Shown here piece by piece: positions 15,675 through 21,445 of a stretch of DNA of 21,445 nt. The notes below the pieces were generated by a model that was given only the letters and a program-made list of their open reading frames with translations, did no database searches and was not told where the DNA came from. The position numbers were made by a program, and so were the translations under genes. Position 1 is the stretch's first letter. The number at the start of each line of letters is the position of its first letter. The stretch is from a virus: positions 1-21,445 of IMG/VR virus record IMGVR_UViG_3300030104_005030; one strand, written 5' to 3'.

Positions 15675-16838
15675 TTACCCTATATAGATTCCGTAAGGAA
15701 TTTTATTCATTGTATCACCCATAAATTCAGCTTCTTCTTTTTGTCTTTCTAAAAGATTTCTTCTAGATGAAGCTTCTAAATCTTCTCTTAATTGTGTTAT
15801 TAAGTTTTCTTTTTCTCCTGCTGCCTCACTTCTTAAAGTATCTCCATCTAGATTTACTTCTGATCCTGGTATAGGTAAAGAAGAATATTTACTTCTAATG
15901 TTTCCTAGTAATTCTTTTGCCAGTGCTAAAGTATATTTTCTAATCCACTGCTTTCCTGGGTCGTTTATATTTTGATACAACATGTTATCGTAAGTTGCGT
16001 TTGAAAAGTCAGATATAGTATTTGCAACAGTACCATTTTTCATTGCATTATTTCTATCTGCAACCTTTACGTACTCAATCCACATTGTGAAATCACTTGA
16101 TGGGTCAGGAAATATCCTAAGCCTATCATTTCGTAATTCAAAACTATATGCAGATTTTCTTATAGTATCATTAAATTCTATGGCTTGAACCCTTAATAAA
16201 TCATCATACATTGGCATCATTAAAAAGTTTACTGCTGGACTATAATTTCCAAAACCAAATCCATCTAGTAATTGGTCGCTTCCATATCCTGTTCCTACAT
16301 AAGGGTCAAAATATTTTGTCATCGCAGGAGAACCTTCATAAAATACTCTTTTAACTTCTATATTATCTGTTCCAGCCGTACCTGATTCTAATGATAAAAT
16401 ATTAGAGTCTGTTAAATCATATATTTGCTTAGATTGCGAAACTTGAATAGAAGCGCTATAATAAGTAGTATCACCACCACTACCGGCCTCAGTACCATAG
16501 CTATTTGCTATTGTTATTAGTCTACCATGAGTTGGTGTTATTTCTCTATGCGTATGGTCACTTCCAGTTGCCGTACCTTTTAAGGTTAGAAGATTTTCTT
16601 TTATATTATAGTAATTTACCTGTGAACTATATTCTGTTACCGCTTCTTCAAAACATGCAAAAAAGTTTATTGCTTGTAATTCAATATCAACTATTGGATA
16701 ACCAAGTCTTTTTGCACACCATTCAGAAGTTTTTTCTATATCACCCTGAAAAGTATTATCAGAATCATATATCCCAAAAGGAGTATCTCCTGGGAAAAAC
16801 GATGATGAACCGGGCCAAATTGGAATTTTTACTGCCAT
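15675..16838 (-). CDS. gp13: Probable gp13-type neck / head completion protein
   Basis: This 387-residue protein opens 'MAVKIPIWPGSSSFFPGDTP', then 'DSDNTFQGDIEKTSEWCAKR' and 'LGYPIVDIELQAINFFACFE', a helical N-terminal region. A Gly/Ser/Thr-rich centre follows (about 90-170). A later mixed region has 'LRIFPDPSSDFTMWIEYVKV' and a helical C-terminus with 'WIRKYTLALAKELLGNIRSKYSSLP' split across two helices. Helical ends with 'AKELLG.IRSKY' are typical of gp13-type neck proteins of marine T4-like phages. T4 gp13 is 309 residues. Its position directly before gp14 and gp15 supports the call. It is first in its unit behind AT element copy 5, with AGGTAGAG as ribosome binding site. I am confident it is a neck or structural protein and less sure of exact gp13 orthology. 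Confidence 0.7.
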   Translation of the reverse strand: MAVKIPIWPGSSSFFPGDTPFGIYDSDNTFQGDIEKTSEWCAKRLGYPIVDIELQAINFFACFEEAVTEYSSQVNYYNIKENLLTLKGTATGSDHTHREITPTHGRLITIANSYGTEAGSGGDTTYYSASIQVSQSKQIYDLTDSNILSLESGTAGTDNIEVKRVFYEGSPAMTKYFDPYVGTGYGSDQLLDGFGFGNYSPAVNFLMMPMYDDLLRVQAIEFNDTIRKSAYSFELRNDRLRIFPDPSSDFTMWIEYVKVADRNNAMKNGTVANTISDFSNATYDNMLYQNINDPGKQWIRKYTLALAKELLGNIRSKYSSLPIPGSEVNLDGDTLRSEAAGEKENLITQLREDLEASSRRNLLERQKEEAEFMGDTMNKIPYGIYIG

Positions 16839-16853
16839 ATTTTTATCTCTACC

Positions 16854-16875
16854 TTTCTATATATAAATATAGAAA
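16854..16875 (-). promoter_or_regulatory. Recurrent intergenic AT element, copy 5, within a perfect inverted repeat
   Basis: The core tatataaatat lies at 16860-16870 on the plus strand. In this copy it is framed by perfect 8-bp arms, TTTCTATA and TATAGAAA, with a 6-base spacer. It ends 15 bases before the start of the gp13-like gene. The dyad symmetry could indicate a protein-binding site as well as a promoter. Confidence 0.55.
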
Positions 16876-16917
16876 ACTGCGCAAATAGAATAGCGCTTCT
16901 TAACATTTTTAACATTA

Positions 16918-17775
16918 TTATACAGATACTTTGACGAATGGACCGTCTCTCCATAACCTACCCGCAACACCTGGGTCAGAAGTTGGTAGATTTGTAAAAT
17001 TTATTTCTGAGCCTTCTACAGTAATATTATCTGTTATTAAAGCGGTTCCTACTACATGTAATTTTGTACTTGGTGTTGATGTTCCTATACCAACACCCGT
17101 AGTATTCAATCTTAGAAGGTGATTATTACTATTATCAACTTTCATTTGGATAAAATCACCGCTTTCATCACCAGTAATACTAACTCTACCAACATTGCCG
17201 TCTAAAGTAGCAAAAAATATTCCTTTGGAATTATCTAATCTAATATCACCACCAGCTATATCTAATTTTTTTTGCGGGGATGTTGTTCCTATACCAATTG
17301 AACCATCATCAAGTATACTCAAAGCAGGGTTTACGGTATCAGATGATATATCAAATCTATCTACGTCATCCCTAACCTTTATTTGAAAATGACTTTGACC
17401 AGTAGAACCAGCTTCAAATGCTACATTTAGGTCATTGTCAGTTGTGGTTTCAAATTTAACGTCGTATGAAGGAGTTTGTCCACTTGGTCCTGCTGCTGAT
17501 ATTAGTAATCCACTACCAGATATTACTCCACCTGCATCTATATCTCCACTTGCAGTAAGATTTCCACTAATAACTGCTCCAGTATTACTTGTGATAAGAC
17601 CTGGAGGGCCAACTGGACCAGCAATGCCATTTTCTGAAACAGTAACTGTTGTTGATTCTACTGGAGAAATAGTGGTTGTAGTTGGACATGAGCTATTTTC
17701 GGTAACTTGTACAGAACTTCCTTTTTCTGTTATCGTTACCGTATTAGTAGTTGATGTGTTTACGGTAGTAGACAT
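16918..17775 (-). CDS. Short tail-fibre-like structural protein
   Basis: This 285-residue protein resembles phage fibre proteins. The N-terminal 60 residues are Thr/Val/Ser-rich, with a short collagen-like 'GIAGPVGPPG' at about 50-60. The middle has 'GNLTASGDIDAGGVISGSG', a beta-helix-like repeat. Two copies of a 'GIGT..P..KL.(I/V).G' motif follow at about 162-175 and 228-241; such repeats occur in trimeric fibre shafts. The end 'SDPGVAGRLWRDGPFVKVSV' is a C-terminal motif I associate with structural proteins of marine T4-like phages. It starts two bases after the previous gene's stop and forms a pair with it. It may be a head or whisker-type fibre, because it lies among capsid and neck genes rather than with the tail fibres. 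That placement is inference. Confidence 0.7.
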   Translation of the reverse strand: MSTTVNTSTTNTVTITEKGSSVQVTENSSCPTTTTISPVESTTVTVSENGIAGPVGPPGLITSNTGAVISGNLTASGDIDAGGVISGSGLLISAAGPSGQTPSYDVKFETTTDNDLNVAFEAGSTGQSHFQIKVRDDVDRFDISSDTVNPALSILDDGSIGIGTTSPQKKLDIAGGDIRLDNSKGIFFATLDGNVGRVSITGDESGDFIQMKVDNSNNHLLRLNTTGVGIGTSTPSTKLHVVGTALITDNITVEGSEINFTNLPTSDPGVAGRLWRDGPFVKVSV

Positions 17776-17777
17776 AA

Positions 17778-18161
17778 TTAAACCGTCACTTCTTTACTTA
17801 GCTTAACTTTACCCTCTAATAATCTAGTTACATGGCTTCCAGATACCATTTCTAAATCATATTTTGCTTCATTAAATGTAAAAGCAGAAGACGTAGCGGC
17901 AGATATGTATATTCCAATGCTTCCTGAGGTTAGTGGGTTTGTTCCATTTGCGCCATAAAGATTTAATCCTGTCCCATCTGATTCAGTTACATTTGTTAAT
18001 GTTGCATATAGTGTTCCAGAACTTCCATAATCAGAACGTATCTGCATTCGTGCAGAATAAACTGTTAAATCAACCCTTGAACCAGCCGAATCTGTCCATA
18101 TAATTTCAAAATCTGTTGTTGCTCCTTGCTCTATTGTAAAAGAGTATTTTCCTGCGGCCAT
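17778..18161 (-). CDS. Ig-like/BppU-N-like phage structural protein
   Basis: This 127-residue all-beta protein begins 'KYSFTIEQGATTDFEIIWTD', then 'VDLTVYSARMQIRSD', and ends 'KYDLEMVSGSHVTRLLEGKV'. This pattern is shared by small phage proteins with a BppU-N/immunoglobulin-like fold that act as adaptors or decorations near fibre genes. No signal or membrane segment is present. It is the first gene after AT element copy 6 and is followed at a 2-base gap by the fibre-like gene, which suggests that the two products work together. The ribosome binding site AGGGAA is only moderate. Confidence 0.7.
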   Translation of the reverse strand: MAAGKYSFTIEQGATTDFEIIWTDSAGSRVDLTVYSARMQIRSDYGSSGTLYATLTNVTESDGTGLNLYGANGTNPLTSGSIGIYISAATSSAFTFNEAKYDLEMVSGSHVTRLLEGKVKLSKEVTV

Positions 18162-18193
18162 AGGTATTCCCTGTAATGCTAATTAGTTATTTT

Positions 18194-18207
18194 TATATAA
18201 ATATCAG
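18194..18207 (-). promoter_or_regulatory. Recurrent intergenic AT element, copy 6 (before the Ig-like gene)
   Basis: The plus strand reads tatataaatatcag, identical over 14 bases to copy 1. It sits three bases beyond the phoH stop and 32 bases upstream of the Ig-like gene. No hairpin terminator is visible between phoH and this site, so read-through from phoH is possible. Confidence 0.55.
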
Positions 18208-18209
18208 GA

Positions 18210-18884
18210 TTATTTAGTAAGTTTATGGTTTTTATAGTAGTTTAATATATCTTCCAAGATTGGGTGTCTGTGGTTAGATAATAATTCTATAGTATGTAAA
18301 CCTTCAACCTCTTTAACACCTCTTAAGAATCCTAGTCCACTATCCCCGTTCTTTTTTAAGTCTACTTGGTCGGTGTCTCCACAAAACATCATTTTACTAT
18401 TTAGTCCTATTCTCTGTAGAATCATAAGCGTTTGCTCGTGGTCTAAGTTTTGACATTCATCAACTATTACACAACTATTTAAGAAAGTTCTACCTCTCAT
18501 ATATGATACAGGCACAATTTCAATCTGTCCTTTTGTTATCATTTGCTCTACCCTTTCTTTTCTGAGTAGTTGGTACATATTACCGTATATTGGAGCTACC
18601 CATGGAGACATTTTTTCTTCCATGTTTCCAGGTAAATGACCAAGGTCTTCTTTACTAATAGTTGGTCTAGTAATGATAATTTTAGTGTATCTTTTTTCTA
18701 GTAATCCATGAAGAGCAATTTGACACGCTAAAAGAGTTTTTCCTGAGCCTGCCTTTCCTAGTATTATTGAGACATCATTTTCTAGAATTTTTGCCTTTGC
18801 AATTTTTTGTTCTTCATTTAATGATAATAAGAACCTATAACCTTTCTTATTATTCTTTTTTCCGTTTACAAAATCTTTTGCCAT
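18210..18884 (-). CDS. phoH: PhoH-like P-loop ATPase
   Basis: This 224-residue protein has a complete PhoH ATPase core. Walker A is GKAGSGKT at residues 43-50, 'IITRPTISKEDLGHLPG' lies at about 70-86, and Walker B 'CVIVDECQN' at about 138-146. 'MMFCGDTDQVDL' at about 165-176 (sensor-like) and a terminal 'LLSNHRHPILEDILNYY' complete it. The family resembles the ATPase part of superfamily 1 helicases, and its role in phages is unresolved. It is common in marine phages, where a link to phosphate stress has been proposed but not shown. The start has CGGAGG upstream. The gene is separated from gp23 by a strong terminator and has its own AT element. It is the only clearly non-virion gene in the window and sits inside the structural cluster. 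Confidence 0.95.
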   Translation of the reverse strand: MAKDFVNGKKNNKKGYRFLLSLNEEQKIAKAKILENDVSIILGKAGSGKTLLACQIALHGLLEKRYTKIIITRPTISKEDLGHLPGNMEEKMSPWVAPIYGNMYQLLRKERVEQMITKGQIEIVPVSYMRGRTFLNSCVIVDECQNLDHEQTLMILQRIGLNSKMMFCGDTDQVDLKKNGDSGLGFLRGVKEVEGLHTIELLSNHRHPILEDILNYYKNHKLTK

Positions 18885-18902
18885 AATAACCTCCGATTCT
18901 TT

Positions 18903-18915
18903 ACTATAAATATCA
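18903..18915 (-). promoter_or_regulatory. Recurrent intergenic AT element, copy 7 (before phoH)
   Basis: The plus strand reads actataaatatca, retaining the nine-base core tataaatat and the CA extension but not the leading tata. It lies 18 bases upstream of the phoH start and just after the gp23 terminator, an arrangement that fits a separate start of transcription for phoH. Confidence 0.55.
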
Positions 18916-18920
18916 AAGGC

Positions 18921-18952
18921 ATAAAAAAAGAGGCCAATTTCTTGGCCCCTTT
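18921..18952 (-). terminator. Strong intrinsic terminator after gp23
   Basis: In the transcription direction, AAAGGGGCCAA pairs with TTGGCCTCTTT over 11 bp with one G-U pair, closed by a GAAA (GNRA) tetraloop. The second arm runs into a tract of seven T. It lies 27 bases after the gp23 stop and separates the capsid unit from phoH. T4 also places a terminator after gene 23. Confidence 0.92.
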
Positions 18953-18979
18953 AATTAAAAATATAATCCTATATTTAGA

Positions 18980-20644
18980 TTACACTCTGTCTAAACCTGC
19001 AACATAGATTTTACCATAGAATTCTGGACGAACCATTTTCTTAGCGTATCTAGTCATTACACCTTTTCTAGGCGTAAAGTTAGTTGGGTCATAAACAAGT
19101 GGAGTCATGATTAACGGAATATACGGCGCGTAAACAGCTCCAGTTTCAAGGAATTGGTTTCCTCTAAATCCTAACAAGATAGTGTTTTCTTTCATGTAAG
19201 GGTTTTTGTAAACTGTAAATCTGTTAGCTAATGCACCAGTTTTCTTAACACCCATCGCGAATGACATTTGATTTCCATCAGTATCACTTGAGTATCCTGG
19301 GATAGACTCGATAATTGTAGCGATATCCGGTCCACATACGATAAAGTTTGCACCACCTCTAAGAGTTTTTTGGTGAATCTTATTCGAAACTTTTTGTATT
19401 TTAGTACCTAAAGTTTGGAACCAAGAGAATTGAGTGTAAGCTTCTGCAGCAGTTGGAGCCGCGAAGTTGCTGTTTGCTGAGTCATAAACTTCACCAAGAG
19501 CTGCTGACCAGTAGTCAGTAGTATTAGCACCAGTTAATAACATGTCTAAGATTTCTAAATCAATTTCCATTGAAATGTATTCAGATAACATAGAAGTTAA
19601 TTCAGCTTCAGCGTCGATTGAATGATAAGCATTCAAGTCTTGAGCGAACTCAGGAGACCATGCAGCTTTCAGTTTACGAGTTTTCGCAACAATCGCTTCA
19701 CTTCTTAATTCTACATCAACTTGTGGAATCTCGATGTCTTGAGCAGCTAAAGTACCATCTGGGTCACCAGTGAACTCAAAGTCAGCTCTGTTATCAGCAG
19801 TAGTTGCTTTCGGGAATAATACATTAGCTGCACCAATAACAGCGTTATCTAATGCAGTTACTCTTACGAAAATTACAACACCACCATCTGATTCGTAAGC
19901 ATACTCACCTAAAGTAGCATCAGCGAACTGAGTGTTTGGATCTGAGTCATTACTATATAATACTCTAGAGTTAGAAACGAATATAGCACCTGCTGCAGTA
20001 GTATCTACTTCATGAGTACCATCAGTAATTGTTCCTGCGTTGTAAGTAAGCTTCTTAATTAACCCACTAGCGATAGATGCTGATAAATCAGTGTTAAATC
20101 CTACGTCTTGCCAAGATGCTGAAGCCTCAGAGTCTGCAGTAATTGATCCATTACCTGGAGCTAAAGAGTATCCGAATTTACCAGCGCCATAAAGACCACC
20201 AGCAGCTTCAAGATTTGAACCAGAAGTATTACCCATAATATCGTTACCTTGAACGAATGGAGTAGGGTATCCAGCTGCATTCTCTAAAGTATCTCCATAT
20301 TTGAAGTCTAAGAAGAACACAAGTCCAGATGGAAGGTTCATTGGTTGAACAGATACAAAGTCTTTTGCAGCGATTTCACCAAATACTCTACGTACTAGAG
20401 GAAGTGCTACACCTGACCATTGTTCTTTGTTCGCAGTACCGTTAGAAGTTGAAGAAGCCTCATCGATTAACTGACGAGCTTGGTTTTCTAAAAGAACAGC
20501 CATACCACTTTTGTCGTATTCAGTGTCTATTCCTTCAAGAAGACCAGTCTTATTCCACTTACTAACTAGACCACGAGTTTGCGCTAGTTGGTTTGCGTGA
20601 GCATTACCAGCGCTGTCTAATAAGTTTGAAATGTTTTTTGACAT
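18980..20644 (-). CDS. gp23: Major capsid protein
   Basis: This 554-residue protein is a gp23-family HK97-fold capsid protein (T4 gp23 is 521). The diagnostic block 'LPLVRRVFGEIAAKDFVSVQ' then 'PMNLPSGLVFFLDFKYG' (about 81-117) matches T4 'MVRRAIPNLIAFDICGVQPM...G'. Later matches include 'LRSEAIVAKTRKLKAAWSPE', then 'FAQDLNAYHSIDAEAELTSM'. 'NFIVCGPDIATIIESIPGY' and the C-terminal 'MTRYAKKMVRPEFYGKIYV' follow. The N-terminal 62 residues form a probable propeptide: a (I/L)-x-E site, 'QLIDE|ASS', lies at Glu62, close to T4's cleavage at Glu65. Residues about 150-290 are Ala/Gly/Asp-rich and probably include the surface insertion. The ribosome binding site AGGAGA is seven bases upstream. The gene follows the scaffold gene by 23 bp and ends at a strong terminator. 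Confidence 0.96.
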   Translation of the reverse strand: MSKNISNLLDSAGNAHANQLAQTRGLVSKWNKTGLLEGIDTEYDKSGMAVLLENQARQLIDEASSTSNGTANKEQWSGVALPLVRRVFGEIAAKDFVSVQPMNLPSGLVFFLDFKYGDTLENAAGYPTPFVQGNDIMGNTSGSNLEAAGGLYGAGKFGYSLAPGNGSITADSEASASWQDVGFNTDLSASIASGLIKKLTYNAGTITDGTHEVDTTAAGAIFVSNSRVLYSNDSDPNTQFADATLGEYAYESDGGVVIFVRVTALDNAVIGAANVLFPKATTADNRADFEFTGDPDGTLAAQDIEIPQVDVELRSEAIVAKTRKLKAAWSPEFAQDLNAYHSIDAEAELTSMLSEYISMEIDLEILDMLLTGANTTDYWSAALGEVYDSANSNFAAPTAAEAYTQFSWFQTLGTKIQKVSNKIHQKTLRGGANFIVCGPDIATIIESIPGYSSDTDGNQMSFAMGVKKTGALANRFTVYKNPYMKENTILLGFRGNQFLETGAVYAPYIPLIMTPLVYDPTNFTPRKGVMTRYAKKMVRPEFYGKIYVAGLDRV

Positions 20645-20667
20645 TTATTTTCTCCTAAAATTTTTTG

Positions 20668-21445
20668 TTATAGCAATCCTGCTAATTTTTTCATTCTACT
20701 ATTGAATTGGTTTGCCTCAACTATTACAGCTTTTGCTGGTTTTGTTGATTTTGAAACTTTAGATGCTAAACCTTCTCTTAAAGATGATTTTTTTGTTGCA
20801 CCAGTACTAAGTGATTCAGCTAATGTAGAGAATACTAATTTTACTTCTCTTACGTTTGCAGCTCTATCAAATGTTTCAATCACTCTCATTTTTTGACCTT
20901 CAGTCAAGTTATGCGAACGGAATAATTTGTTAGAGAATAACAATTTAGCGTTTAATAAGTTAACTTCATTGATAGTACCCTTCAAAGACTTAATAGTAGC
21001 ATAAGCTTCTTCTAATTCTTTTTCAGTTTCAGTTTTAGTTTCCTCATCTTCCTCTTCTTTTAATTCTGATGCTGTTTCATCTTCATCATCTTCTTCTTTC
21101 AAAGATTTGATAATTTCTTCTAAGTCAAGTTCTTCATCTTCAGCAACTTCGTCGTCTTCAGTTTCTGAAACTTCATCATCTTCTGTTTCTGACACTTCGT
21201 CGTCTTCAGTTTCTGAAACTTCATCTTCATCCTCGTCTTCCATTGCCATTTCAGCAGTACCTTCTTCGTCTTCAGCTTCCAATTCTTTAATAATTTCTGC
21301 AAGTTCAGCATCTAATTCAGAATCCTCTTCTTCAGCAACTTCTTCTTCATCTTCAGTTTCAGTTACCTCGTCTTCGTCTTCTTCCTCTTTATACATTTCT
21401 GCAGTACTTTCTTCCTCATCTTCATTCTCTGTTAACTTGTCAACG
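20668..21445 (-). CDS. gp22: Acidic prohead core scaffold protein (gp22-like), 5' end outside window
   Basis: The frame is open for 258 residues to the right edge. The ATG at 21396 is internal, because the 16 codons before it (VDKLTENEDEEESTAE) are open and continue the acidic pattern. The real start therefore lies beyond the window. The N-terminal 140 residues here are almost all Glu/Asp with Ser/Thr and contain repeats. The C-terminal 110 residues are helical and basic ('FRSHNLTEGQKMRVIETFDR', then 'SLREGLASKVSKSTKPAKAV', ending 'FNSRMKKLAGLL'). An acidic, helical protein directly before gp23 is the place and character of T4 gp22, the main core scaffold degraded by the gp21 protease. The acidic part is much more extreme than in T4, so assignment rests on position and C-terminal character. 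Confidence 0.7.
   Translation of the reverse strand, partial: VDKLTENEDEEESTAEMYKEEEDEDEVTETEDEEEVAEEEDSELDAELAEIIKELEAEDEEGTAEMAMEDEDEDEVSETEDDEVSETEDDEVSETEDDEVAEDEELDLEEIIKSLKEEDDEDETASELKEEEDEETKTETEKELEEAYATIKSLKGTINEVNLLNAKLLFSNKLFRSHNLTEGQKMRVIETFDRAANVREVKLVFSTLAESLSTGATKKSSLREGLASKVSKSTKPAKAVIVEANQFNSRMKKLAGLL
21079..21405 (-). repeat. Duplicated acidic module in the scaffold protein, with a nested 24-bp triplet repeat
   Basis: Two copies of a module lie back to back. Copy A (21405-21259) runs from 'TAEMYKEEEDEDEVTETED' to 'AEIIKELEAEDEEG'. Copy B (21258-21079) runs from 'TAEMAMEDEDEDEVSETED' to 'LEEIIKSLKEEDDEDE'. Copy B is longer because the eight-residue unit EVSETEDD occurs three times in tandem (21222-21151). 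The DNA repeats too, with 'gtcttcagtttctgaaacttc' variants at 24-bp spacing. Confidence 0.85.

Noticed and set aside
16879-16896. GCGC...GCGC hairpin after the fibre-like gene as a terminator
   Set aside because: The stem is only four pairs with a ten-base loop and is followed by a short T run, so it is too weak to call.
21120-21311. A minus-strand 63-codon frame rich in Lys/Met inside the scaffold gene
   Set aside because: It is a frame shadow of the acidic repeats in the scaffold protein, with no start signal.
20668-21396. Taking the ATG at 21396 as the scaffold start
   Set aside because: The same frame stays open upstream to the window edge with matching acidic composition (TAEM occurs in both repeat copies), so that ATG is internal to a repeat unit.
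21079-21405. Tandem repeats as a CRISPR array
   Set aside because: The repeats are in-frame coding units of 24 bp and larger without unique spacers, inside an open acidic protein.
1-21445. tRNA genes, insertion sequences or integrase/attachment sites
   Set aside because: I saw no cloverleaf-like sequence, transposase motif, terminal inverted repeats or integrase gene. The window is continuously coding for virion proteins.

Overview
The window is a block of late (virion structural) genes from a T4-like contractile-tailed phage. Every gene I can support lies on the minus strand, so transcription runs from high to low coordinates. The base composition is AT-rich, genes are tightly packed with no gene-free stretch over about 130 bp, and most starts carry a clear AGGAG-type ribosome binding site. 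Clear T4-family proteins are the major capsid protein (gp23), tail sheath (gp18), tail tube (gp19) and neck protein (gp14). Likely ones are gp22, gp15, gp13 and gp53. A phage PhoH gene points to the marine or aquatic T4-like phages, but nothing here identifies the host.

Layout in transcription order. (1) 21445-20668: acidic scaffold (gp22-like), whose 5' end lies outside the window, then gp23 (20644-18980) and a strong intrinsic terminator at 18921-18952. (2) 18884-18210: phoH as an isolated unit. (3) 18161-16918: an Ig-like/BppU-like structural protein and a short fibre-like protein. (4) 16838-13761: gp13-like, gp14, gp15-like and a small coiled-coil protein, tightly coupled. (5) 13676-10779: a large gp18. 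(6) 10734-10243: gp19, followed by a terminator. (7) 10120-9034: a gp26/T4_baseplate-family tail assembly chaperone whose C-terminal extension lies in another frame. A U7 run followed by a perfect 7-bp hairpin strongly suggests programmed frameshifting. (8) 8975-1: a small basic protein, a 1031-residue tape measure protein, a 1255-residue baseplate/tube-cap-like protein with a repetitive N-terminus, a LysM gp53-like protein, and a partial hub-like protein running off the left edge.

Together these genes build the capsid shell, the neck that joins head and tail, the sheath and tube, and the tube-initiation and baseplate-hub complex. Each of the seven units after gp23 is preceded by a copy of one AT-rich element, read TATAAATAT on the plus strand and ATATTTATA in the coding direction. 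No other site type recurs this way, so it is probably the late promoter or another shared late-gene control site. Its orientation is puzzling, because the T4 late box TATAAATA appears on the strand opposite to the genes.

The most notable observations are the apparent +1/-2 frameshift cassette in the tail chaperone, the recurring intergenic element, and a gene order that differs from T4 (gp22-gp23 before gp13-14-15, and no gp16/gp17 between gp15 and gp18).
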